This document shows positions 37,546 to 44,996 of a DNA stretch of 64,000 bases, one piece after another (within the stretch, counting starts at the first letter, position 1; each line of letters opens with the position of its first letter). This stretch comes from Sinorhizobium fredii USDA 257 (GTDB lineage: Bacteria > Pseudomonadota > Alphaproteobacteria > Rhizobiales > Rhizobiaceae), in contig NC_018000.1 of NCBI RefSeq assembly GCF_000265205.3, positions 124,001 through 188,000 on the forward strand. The letters are read 5' to 3'. A program made the translations under genes and the position numbers. Under the pieces are notes generated by a model. It had not been told where the DNA came from. It searched no databases and worked only from the letters and a program-made list of their open reading frames with translations.

Positions 37546-37658
37546 TCTTTCCTCGCCTTGATGTCCCCTCGGGCGGCGCCGCGGCTTGCCCGATTTGAGC
37601 TGGTTGAGCGCGCGCCGAAGTGATCGGTGTCGCATCGTTGGCAGGATGCTACAAAATT

Positions 37659-37680
37659 TTGACGTTTGCGTAAACGTCAA
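37659..37680. promoter_or_regulatory. 22-bp palindromic operator upstream of fadE, identical to 6949-6970
   Basis: Arms TTGACGTTT and AAACGTCAA around GCGT, 114 bases before the fadE start. The exact match to the site before the nitronate monooxygenase implies one regulator controls both. A LiuR-like MerR-family protein is a reasonable guess; no such gene lies in this window. Confidence 0.78.
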
Positions 37681-37791
37681 AAAATCGCGCGTCGCAAAAA
37701 TCTGGAGCAATGCTGCTGTCGGTTCGAAGAGACCTGTCGAGGAAGATTAGGACGGGCGCAGATGGATAAATCGTTAAAAAGCCCCGCCGAT

Positions 37792-37807
37792 TAACCGCTT
37801 GTTTACC
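37792..37807 (+). promoter_or_regulatory. CtrA-like box upstream of podJ
   Basis: TTAA-N7-TTTAC, one base from the CtrA consensus TTAA-N7-TTAAC, 154 bases before the podJ start. The rest of the 37546-37960 gap (415 bases) shows the fad operator and an AT-rich stretch but no gene. Confidence 0.4.
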
Positions 37808-37960
37808 ACGTTTAATGAATTGTGGGCTGTGAGATGGTCAAAGCTGCAACCGGAAGGCTCGCGTTGTTGTGGCTTTGCCCGCATCGGCTGGACCGCTGAA
37901 GAGGAACGGACCTGATGTCGTTCCGCGGCTTCTACGATCGACGACAGGGGCGAAGAGACA

Positions 37961-40900
37961 ATGAACGGATCGCGATCCAATCCTCAGCGCATAGGTAACC
38001 CGTCCTATGGCGACAGACCGTCGCTCGATGCCCTGAACCGCACCATCGAAGGCCTTGAGGCACGCATCGAGGGCCTGATGAGCAGCGTCAGCCGCGAGCA
38101 GCGCCAGCCGGAGCGACCGACACCGCCGAACAACGCCGTTTCAGAGATCCTCGAACGCCAGCGCGTGCTGACCGCCGCACGGGAGCGAACGCCGTTGCGC
38201 GAGCGCATCGCGGCGCGTGAAACCGATCGCCCCACTCCGGCGCGCCTTGCGGAAGAGCCGCGATACCAGCCCTCCCAGGCGGCGCCGGCCCAGCCGCCGC
38301 GCCCCGCCGCGGCAGCCGATATCGCAGAGGCTCTCGTCGGCTTGAGGCAGGACCTGAAGCGCGACATCAGCGACGGGCTTGCTCGCGAAATGCATGCCCT
38401 GCGCTCCGAAATTCGCGGCATCAAGGTCGAGGCTTCGGAAGACCGCAACAATGCCGCCGATATCAGGGCGGACTTGCAGCGGCTTGCCGACAGCATCAAT
38501 CAGCTCGGTCGCCAGGCGCCGTCGGCGCAGGCCGACGCGCTTCGGGTCGAATTCGACGACCTCCGGACGATGATCGACGGTCTGGCGCGCGAAGACAGCA
38601 TGCGTCGCATGGAAAGCCGCTGGAACGGTGTCGAGGATCGGCTGAACGCCTTCGATCAGAACCGCGACGACGAGCTCGTGGCGCTCGCCTACCGCCTTGA
38701 CGAAATCAAGTCGCAGATCGGCACGTTGAACCCCGCCTCGGCGGTCGACGGGCTGGAGGACAAGCTCGTCGCGGTCGCCCGGGCGATCGAAATTCTGGGG
38801 CGCCAGATAGAGCCGGACGACAGGCGGCTCGTCCCGCAATTCGCCGAGCTCGATCAGCGGCTCGACGAAATCGGCCGCGCGATCGTCGCGGGGCGTAATG
38901 CCACGAGCCTCGACAATGCCGTCGTCAACCGGCTGGAAAGCCGCCTCGGCGATCTGTCGCGCCAGATCGACAGTCTTGCCCGCCCGGTGGATACCGGGCT
39001 TGGCGTGCGGATCGAAGCCCTGACGGCGCGCGTCGAGGATCTTGCAGGCGAGAGGGCCGCGGCTCGGCTCGAGGAACGGCTCGACCAGCTATCGGCACTG
39101 CTCGAGCACAGCCAGCGCAACGCGGCGCCGGAATTGACAGATTATCTTGCCGATATTTCGCGCAAGATCGAGGCGCTGGACCAGGGCAGCGTCAACGACG
39201 CCTTGGCGGAACGGCTCGACTATCTCGCCCGCCGTATCGACGAACTCGACGGCCATGCCGACTCGCCGGCGCCGGACATGCGCTTCGACCGGCTCGAAGA
39301 CCGGCTTGCCGATATCGCCCAGCGCCTCGAGGAGACACAAGCCGCGCCCTTCGACGATCGCGAGGCGCTGCGCAATCTCGAAGCGCAGATCGGCAATCTC
39401 TCGGCGCTGGTGAGCCAGTCGCATCAGGAGCCGGCCGGCGCTGCACCGATGGAATTCGAAAGCCGCATGACTGCGCTCGAAGACTACCTGGCGACGAGCG
39501 ACGAATATATCATCGAAGCCGCCCGTCAGGCCGCCGAGGCGGTGATGGAGGCCTATGCCAGGAACGGCATGCCGCAGACTGCAGCCGGCGCCGACATGGC
39601 CGCGATCTCGGCGCTCGCCGACGACCTCAGGGCGCTCGAGGGCCTCAGCCGTTCGAGCGAAGAGCGCACGGCGCGCACCTTCGAGGCGCTGCATGAGACG
39701 CTCGTCCACATCGCCGAGAAACTGGAACGGCTCGAAGAACGGGAGCCGAGCGCCGGAATGCGGAACGCTCCGCGCGACATGCCGATGATGCCGAAAGTGG
39801 TGCAGCCGGAGTATGGCGGCGCTTTCGGCGACGCCGCTGAGCGGCAGGACGAACGTCAGCAGGCCGGATCAGCGACCGAGGTCGAAGTCAGCGCCACAGG
39901 CCCGGTTGCGGCCGACCTGTCTTCCTCCGTCGATGTTTCGACTGTCGAGCGGGACGAACCGCGGGTCGAGGCCCGAGCCGCAAAGGCGGGCCTGCTCGCC
40001 GGGCTGACCCGGCGCTTCTCCGCCAAGCGGAACGAAACGGCGCCGGTTCAGGCGCGCCAGATGGTCGAGCCCGCCCCCTCGATCGACGCCTCCGAAATGC
40101 TCGCGCCGGAGGACGCAAACCAACTGCTCGAGCCGGGCTCCGGCGTGCCGGACGTCAAGAAGATTCTCGAGCGCGTGCGTGCCGGGCAAATGGCCCGCGG
40201 CGGCCAGCCGGAGGCCGGCGGCGAAAAGGCGGACTTCATCGCTGCGGCGCGCCGTGCAGCGCAAATGGCTGTCGAGGAAGCCGACTCGCTGAAGAGCGCC
40301 AAGGACAATAAGGGACCGTCCGCCGTCAGCGGTGCCTTTGCCCGTCATCGTCGCCCGATCCTGATGGCGGTCGGTGCGGTGCTGCTGGCGATCATGTCCT
40401 ATCCGCTGGTCAGCACGATGCTCAAGGGCAGGGACGCGCAGAGTGTCCAGCCCGCCGCGGCGGTCGAGCGCAAGGCGGACGTGGAAACTGCGTCGAAGAC
40501 CTCGGGCGGCGAAGCGGCGAAGCCGGTATCCACCCCAGTCGCGGCAACGGCTGCCGAGACGCCGAAGGCTGTGGCTCCGGTCGAGAAGGCTGGGATTGCT
40601 CCCGTCGCGACGAACGTGCCCGCGACGAAGGCTGATACGGCTGCCGCAATCGTTTCGGCAGCAGACGCGGGCGAGGCGCCGCTGCTGCAGCCGCCGGCCA
40701 AACCAGCTCATACAGGCCCGGTCTCGACATTCCAGCCGGCGACCACAGGCACGCTCACGGCAGCGAGTTTTGAGCCGGTCAAGGCGAGCGATATCGTCCT
40801 GCCGGAAGGCTTTGGCCCGTCGGCGCTGGTAACGGCGGCGAAGGGCGGCGACCCGCTCGCCCATTACGAGATCGGCACCCGTTTCACCGAGGGACGCGGG

Positions 40901-41647
40901 GCGAAGGAAGATCTCGCCGAAGCTGCCAAATGGTATCAGCGTGCGGCCGATGCCGGCGTCGTGCCGGCCGGTTACCGGCTTGCCAATCTCTACGAGAAGG
41001 GGGCAGGTGTCACGCGGGACGCGGCCAAGGCCAAGGCTCTCTACCAGAAGGCTGCCGAGGCGGGTAACGCCAGTGCAAGCCACAATCTTGCGGTCATGCT
41101 CGCCAGCGGCCGCGACGGTGCGCCCGATCTCGCGGCGGCGGTGAAATGGTTCGAAAAGGCCGCCAATCTCGGGGTCCGCGACAGCCAGTTCAATCTTGCC
41201 GTGCTCTATGCCCGCGGCAACGGCGTCGCCCAGAGCCTCGAGGAGTCCTACAAGTGGTTCGCGATCGCCGCGCGCGGCGGCGACAAGGACGCCGGCGAAA
41301 AGCGCGACGAGATCGCCAGGGCGATGAAGCCCGAGGAGCTCTCGAGCGCCAAGGCGAAAGTCGACGCTTGGAAGGTGCAGCCGCTTGATGCCGAGGCGAA
41401 TACGGTGGATGTGCCGGACGCCTGGGTCGGCCCCTCGACCAAGACCGCGTCGGTCGACATGACGAAGGCCGTGCGCAATATTCAGGCCATTCTCAACAAC
41501 AATGGCTTCGACGCCGGCGCCCCCGACGGACATATGGGCAAGAAGACGATTGCAGCGATCAAGGCGTTCCAGAAGTCGATCGGCCACGAGCCGACCGGTG
41601 AAATAACCGACGAACTGGTGAAGGAACTGTTGAAGCGGAACTCGTGA
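37961..41647 (+). CDS. podJ: Polar organelle-type protein PodJ
   Basis: Large polarity factor of 1228 residues; S. meliloti PodJ1 (SMc02230) sits in this same context beside the fad genes. The cytoplasmic N-terminal part (about 1-790) is rich in heptad-like repeats (LEERLDQL, LEDRLADIAQRLEE) and predicted coiled coil. One membrane segment (about 799-820, ILMAVGAVLLAIMSYPLV) follows a basic stretch. The periplasmic part has a Thr/Ala/Pro-rich linker, Sel1-like repeats (about 960-1123, for example AAKWYQRAADAGVVPAGYRL) and a C-terminal peptidoglycan-binding domain (about 1165-1227, NIQAILNNNGFDAGAPDG). A minus-strand open frame of about 700 codons over its 3' half is an antisense shadow. Confidence 0.92.
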   Translation: MNGSRSNPQRIGNPSYGDRPSLDALNRTIEGLEARIEGLMSSVSREQRQPERPTPPNNAVSEILERQRVLTAARERTPLRERIAARETDRPTPARLAEEPRYQPSQAAPAQPPRPAAAADIAEALVGLRQDLKRDISDGLAREMHALRSEIRGIKVEASEDRNNAADIRADLQRLADSINQLGRQAPSAQADALRVEFDDLRTMIDGLAREDSMRRMESRWNGVEDRLNAFDQNRDDELVALAYRLDEIKSQIGTLNPASAVDGLEDKLVAVARAIEILGRQIEPDDRRLVPQFAELDQRLDEIGRAIVAGRNATSLDNAVVNRLESRLGDLSRQIDSLARPVDTGLGVRIEALTARVEDLAGERAAARLEERLDQLSALLEHSQRNAAPELTDYLADISRKIEALDQGSVNDALAERLDYLARRIDELDGHADSPAPDMRFDRLEDRLADIAQRLEETQAAPFDDREALRNLEAQIGNLSALVSQSHQEPAGAAPMEFESRMTALEDYLATSDEYIIEAARQAAEAVMEAYARNGMPQTAAGADMAAISALADDLRALEGLSRSSEERTARTFEALHETLVHIAEKLERLEEREPSAGMRNAPRDMPMMPKVVQPEYGGAFGDAAERQDERQQAGSATEVEVSATGPVAADLSSSVDVSTVERDEPRVEARAAKAGLLAGLTRRFSAKRNETAPVQARQMVEPAPSIDASEMLAPEDANQLLEPGSGVPDVKKILERVRAGQMARGGQPEAGGEKADFIAAARRAAQMAVEEADSLKSAKDNKGPSAVSGAFARHRRPILMAVGAVLLAIMSYPLVSTMLKGRDAQSVQPAAAVERKADVETASKTSGGEAAKPVSTPVAATAAETPKAVAPVEKAGIAPVATNVPATKADTAAAIVSAADAGEAPLLQPPAKPAHTGPVSTFQPATTGTLTAASFEPVKASDIVLPEGFGPSALVTAAKGGDPLAHYEIGTRFTEGRGAKEDLAEAAKWYQRAADAGVVPAGYRLANLYEKGAGVTRDAAKAKALYQKAAEAGNASASHNLAVMLASGRDGAPDLAAAVKWFEKAANLGVRDSQFNLAVLYARGNGVAQSLEESYKWFAIAARGGDKDAGEKRDEIARAMKPEELSSAKAKVDAWKVQPLDAEANTVDVPDAWVGPSTKTASVDMTKAVRNIQAILNNNGFDAGAPDGHMGKKTIAAIKAFQKSIGHEPTGEITDELVKELLKRNS

Positions 41648-42076
41648 CCGGCCGCGCGGCCGCTCGCTCGACCTCACCCCTTTCGTTCTGACCCGACGCC
41701 GCGTTAAAGCCGCAGATCCTGACGACAGGGCAGCGGGGTGGAAACTGCGGCTCCATGTCCCTGAAATGGTTGACAGCTCCCGCCTGAGGGCGCATGAGCG
41801 GAGGCGCCGTCGGGCGTCCCGTTGCGGGCGCTCCGGAAACCTGAATCCAGAGCATCTCGCGCCTTTAAGTGATCCGATTGGAAAGCGGGAAGCTCTGCCC
41901 GAAATATTCCGCTGGTGGTGTTCTCGCCACTTCGAAGCATCCCGCCATGCCTCGCTCGGAGGTTGGGGTGCGAATGGTTCAAAGCGTTGCACGATTCCTA
42001 AATCGTTTCCGGTTAGGAGTTGTGCAATTGCAATTTCACCTGCATTGCGGGTTCGTTGTTACATCGAGGTTTGGCC
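41648..42076. other. podJ-TauE intergenic region with a candidate degenerate repeat
   Basis: 429 bases without a supported gene. At about 41852-41902 an imperfect inverted repeat (AGAGCATCTCGC with GCGGGAAGCTCT) surrounds CCTTTAAGTGATCCGATTGGAAA, a layout familiar from rhizobial intergenic repeats. Between 41990 and 42060 an AT-richer stretch could hold the promoter for the next gene. Confidence 0.45.
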
Positions 42077-43003
42077 GTGACGGTCTATCTGCCCATTGCA
42101 GAATTGTCGGTGAACATATTCATCATTCTCGGCATGGGCGCGGCTGTCGGTTTCCTGTCGGGGATGTTCGGAGTCGGCGGCGGCTTTCTGATCACGCCGC
42201 TGTTGATCTTCTACAACATTCCGCCGGTGGTGGCGGTGGCGACCGGTGCGAACCAGGTCGTCGCCTCGTCGATCTCAGGCGCCATCACCCATTTCCGGCG
42301 CGGCACGATCGACATCAAGCTCGGAACGGTGCTGCTCTGCGGCGGCCTCGTTGGCGCGACCGTGGGCATCTGGCTGTTCTCGCTGCTGCGCAGCATCGGC
42401 CAGCTCGATCTCGTCATTTCGCTCCTCTACGTCGTCTTGCTCGGTTCGGTCGGCAGTTTGATGCTATGGGAGAGCATCGGCGCCATGCGCAAGGCTGCCA
42501 AGAACCAGCCGACCCAGTTGCGCCGGCCCGGCCAGCATAATTGGATCCACGGGTTGCCGCTGAAGATGCGCTTCAAGAAATCGAAGATCTATCTGAGCGT
42601 CATCCCGGTCGCCACGCTCGGCTTCGGCATCGGTATCCTGACGTCGGTCATGGGCGTCGGCGGCGGCTTCATCATGGTGCCGGCGATGATCTATCTCCTG
42701 CGCATCCCGACCAGCGTCGTCGTCGGAACCTCGCTGTTCCAGATCGTCTTCGTTTCGGCCTATACGGTGATCGTCCAGGCCTCGACCAATTATACGGTCG
42801 ATATCGTGCTTGCCTTCGTGCTGATGATCGCCGGCGTCATCGGCGCGCAATATGGCGTGCGCGTCGGCCAGCGGCTACGCGGCGAGCAATTGCGTGCCCT
42901 TCTGGCGCTGCTCGTCCTTGCCGTCGGTATCCGCCTGTCGATCGAGCTGATCATTCCTCCGAAGGACATCTATTCGGTCGTTTCGGCGGGGTTCGGCTTC
43001 TGA
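42077..43003 (+). CDS. TSUP (TauE/SafE) family membrane transporter
   Basis: Permease of 308 residues with two repeats of the TSUP fold, seen in GFLSGMFGVGGGFLITPLL near the N-terminus and SVMGVGGGFIMVPAMIYLL in the second half. The family exports sulfite or organosulfonates. GTG 42077 was chosen over an upstream in-frame start because of the GAGG at 7 bases. It overlaps the next gene by one base (TGATG), so the two are probably co-translated. Confidence 0.9.
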   Translation: MTVYLPIAELSVNIFIILGMGAAVGFLSGMFGVGGGFLITPLLIFYNIPPVVAVATGANQVVASSISGAITHFRRGTIDIKLGTVLLCGGLVGATVGIWLFSLLRSIGQLDLVISLLYVVLLGSVGSLMLWESIGAMRKAAKNQPTQLRRPGQHNWIHGLPLKMRFKKSKIYLSVIPVATLGFGIGILTSVMGVGGGFIMVPAMIYLLRIPTSVVVGTSLFQIVFVSAYTVIVQASTNYTVDIVLAFVLMIAGVIGAQYGVRVGQRLRGEQLRALLALLVLAVGIRLSIELIIPPKDIYSVVSAGFGF

Positions 43004-43806
43004 TGCGCGCGCTCGCCCGCCTCCTCCTGTTTGCTCTCACTCTGGCGGCTGCCGGGCCGGCATCGGCACAGTCTCTGGAGCGGGAGGTTGGGAACTTCCC
43101 CGAGAAGCTCGAGATCGGCATCTCGACGGACGAGATCTCCATCACCTCCGATTTCCGCGGCGCCGACCTGACGATCTTCGGCGCCATCGACGGCTTCGAC
43201 GCCAACCTTCTCGCCCAGGGCAAGTACAACATCGTCGTCGTGCTCGAAGGGCCAAAGGACAATGCGACGGTGCGCAAGAAGCAGCGCGTTTTCGGCATCT
43301 GGGTCAATACCCAGTCGATGACCTTCGAGCTCGTGCCGGAAGCCTATTCGCTGTCGAGCACCCGCGATATCGCGACGATCGCGCCGCCGCGAGACATCGC
43401 CAATATGGGCATCGGCGTCGATCACATGCGGCTGGTGCCGCTCGGTTTCATCGGTGACGGCAGCAGCCTCGGCGAGTTCCGCAACGCCTTCCGCCGCATC
43501 CGCGAAGAGAGCGGCGTCTACCAGCGTGATCCGGGTGGCGTGCAGTTCATCAGCTCGAGCCTCTTCAAGGCATCCGTCCGGCTGCCGGCCAACGTCCCGA
43601 ACGGCGTCCATGTGGTGCGTGCCTATCTGTTCCGCGAAGGTCTCTTCGTCGCTGCCAAGGCCTTGCCGCTGCGGGTGGTTAAAACCGGCCTCGAACAGGC
43701 GATCACCCGCGCCGCGCATGAGCAGCCGATCATCTACGGCCTCCTTGCCGTGACGCTGGCGGTGATCACCGGATGGGGCGCGAGCCTGCTCTTCCGCAAG
43801 GATTGA
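43003..43806 (+). CDS. Conserved membrane protein (TIGR02186-like) partner of TauE
   Basis: Predicted envelope protein of 267 residues with an N-terminal signal peptide (about 1-22, ending ASA-QSL), a beta-rich periplasmic region and one C-terminal membrane segment (about 243-262). Conserved-looking segments are EISITSDFRGADLTIFGAID and RVFGIWVNT. It is a recognised alphaproteobacterial family without a defined function. The 1-base overlap with the TSUP transporter suggests a shared export function. Confidence 0.86.
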   Translation: MRALARLLLFALTLAAAGPASAQSLEREVGNFPEKLEIGISTDEISITSDFRGADLTIFGAIDGFDANLLAQGKYNIVVVLEGPKDNATVRKKQRVFGIWVNTQSMTFELVPEAYSLSSTRDIATIAPPRDIANMGIGVDHMRLVPLGFIGDGSSLGEFRNAFRRIREESGVYQRDPGGVQFISSSLFKASVRLPANVPNGVHVVRAYLFREGLFVAAKALPLRVVKTGLEQAITRAAHEQPIIYGLLAVTLAVITGWGASLLFRKD

Positions 43807-43940
43807 TGCGGTACGGAGCCGGCGCAGAGCTTCTCGACTACCGCGTTGGCGCGTTCCCTTTTGTGCCGTTGCGGTTTAAGAGAGGCCGGAAGATCAGCAA
43901 CGCCCCCTCTGTCCTCGCGCCAAGGGGCGGTTACAACGGT

Positions 43941-43957
43941 CGGGAGGCCACCTCCCG
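43941..43957. repeat. Perfect hairpin CGGGAGG-CCA-CCTCCCG before the RAM gene
   Basis: Seven-base perfect stem ending 16 bases before the start codon at 43974. Its right arm lies close to the ribosome-binding region, so it may affect translation or terminate the upstream transcript; neither is shown. Confidence 0.55.
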
Positions 43958-43973
43958 GAAGCAGAGGAAGCCC

Positions 43974-44210
43974 ATGAAACCGATTTTCGTGCAATTGCAA
44001 TGCGCTCCCGGCCGGACCTACGAGGTCGCCGACGAGATCTACCGCAAGGAAATCGTCTCGGAGATGTATTCGACGAGCGGTGACTATGACCTGCTTTTGA
44101 AGATCTATGTCGAGGAAGGCCAGGACATCGGCAAGTTCATCAACGACAATATCGCCAGCGTTCCGGGCATTTCCCGTTCGCTGACGACGCTTACCTTTAA
44201 CGCCTTCTGA
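43974..44210 (+). CDS. Stand-alone Lrp/AsnC ligand-binding (RAM) domain protein
   Basis: Protein of 78 residues consisting only of the RAM fold: QLQCAPGRTYEVADEI, then SGDYDLLLKIYVEE and the SVPGISRSLTTLTF strand. It lacks the DNA-binding domain of Lrp/AsnC regulators. Such proteins are thought to bind amino acids and modulate Lrp-type partners. The ATG at 43974 has AGAGGAAG upstream. Confidence 0.9.
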   Translation: MKPIFVQLQCAPGRTYEVADEIYRKEIVSEMYSTSGDYDLLLKIYVEEGQDIGKFINDNIASVPGISRSLTTLTFNAF

Positions 44211-44224
44211 TCGTTGGAGGGGGA

Positions 44225-44241
44225 TGCGGGCGGAAAACCGC
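44225..44241. repeat. Dispersed 17-mer TGCGGGCGGAAAACCGC, copy 2
   Basis: Identical to 35696-35712 and here extended by CACACTTTTCCTCATCCCGCTCT, of which the CATCCCGC mirrors GGGATGCGGG to its left. It lies between convergent genes (the RAM protein and pdeM). Confidence 0.65.
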
Positions 44242-44263
44242 TCACACTTTTCCTCATCCCGCT

Positions 44264-44989
44264 CTAGCCCAAGAGGTTGGCAAAGCGCACCGAATAGATC
44301 CGGTCGCGGCCCATCATGTGGGCGACGAGCTGCTGCCGGTCGAAAAGGCCGCTCATGGCGCGGTGCCGGAGATCCAATCCGCCGGTGGTGACGCCGAAAG
44401 CCGGCATCAGCAGCCGCTTGCCGTCCGTTGCGAAGCAGGCCCGGCGGACCGATTTCTCCCGGCGCCGGACGGTCGCGGACGGATGCAGGTGGCCGGCTAC
44501 TTCGCCGAGGCCGTCAGCCAAGGACGGCTCATGGCGGAACACCAGCCCGGCGTGACGAAACTCGTCCATCGACGCGCCGGGCAGTCCCGACGTGCCATCC
44601 GGGTCGTGATTGCCGTTGATCCAGATCCAGTCACGCCCGCGCGCCATCGCCGCAATCATCTGGCGGAAGGTCTCCGGCATCGCCGCCGACCCGGTCCGGT
44701 CGTGAAAATTGTCGCCGAGGCTGATCACCGTTTTCGGATTGTGGCGGGCGACGATCGCCTCGAGGATGCGCAAGGTCGCCAGCGTGTCATAGGGCGGCAG
44801 CATCATGCCGCGCCGCGCGAAGGCCGAGCCCTTTTCGAGGTGGAGGTCGGACACCACCAACGTCCCGGCCTCGGGCAGAAAAAGGCCGCCGAGCGGATCG
44901 CAAATGGCGTCCACGCCGTTGATTGTCGTGCGCGCCTGAAAGAAAGCGCTTGCCGCCGGAGCCGATGTCGCGTGAACGAGCCGATGCAT
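44264..44989 (-). CDS. pdeM: Ligase-associated DNA damage response endonuclease PdeM
   Basis: Metallophosphoesterase of 241 residues. The two-metal core is complete: SDLHLEKG, GDNFHDR, NGNHD and GHLHPSA. PdeM-type proteins are normally encoded with an Lhr-like helicase and often an ATP-dependent ligase and exonuclease. The helicase lies 7 bases upstream in the same operon, but no ligase or exonuclease gene is adjacent here. Confidence 0.92.
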   Translation of the reverse strand: MHRLVHATSAPAASAFFQARTTINGVDAICDPLGGLFLPEAGTLVVSDLHLEKGSAFARRGMMLPPYDTLATLRILEAIVARHNPKTVISLGDNFHDRTGSAAMPETFRQMIAAMARGRDWIWINGNHDPDGTSGLPGASMDEFRHAGLVFRHEPSLADGLGEVAGHLHPSATVRRREKSVRRACFATDGKRLLMPAFGVTTGGLDLRHRAMSGLFDRQQLVAHMMGRDRIYSVRFANLLG

Positions 44990-44996
44990 TCTGTGC

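Noticed and set aside
34564..37623. 1019-codon plus-strand open frame across fadA and fadE
   Set aside because: Opposite strand to two unambiguous beta-oxidation genes; low-complexity composition typical of GC-rich shadows.
39869..41992. 707-codon minus-strand open frame over podJ
   Set aside because: Antisense to the periplasmic half of PodJ, without RBS or known motifs.
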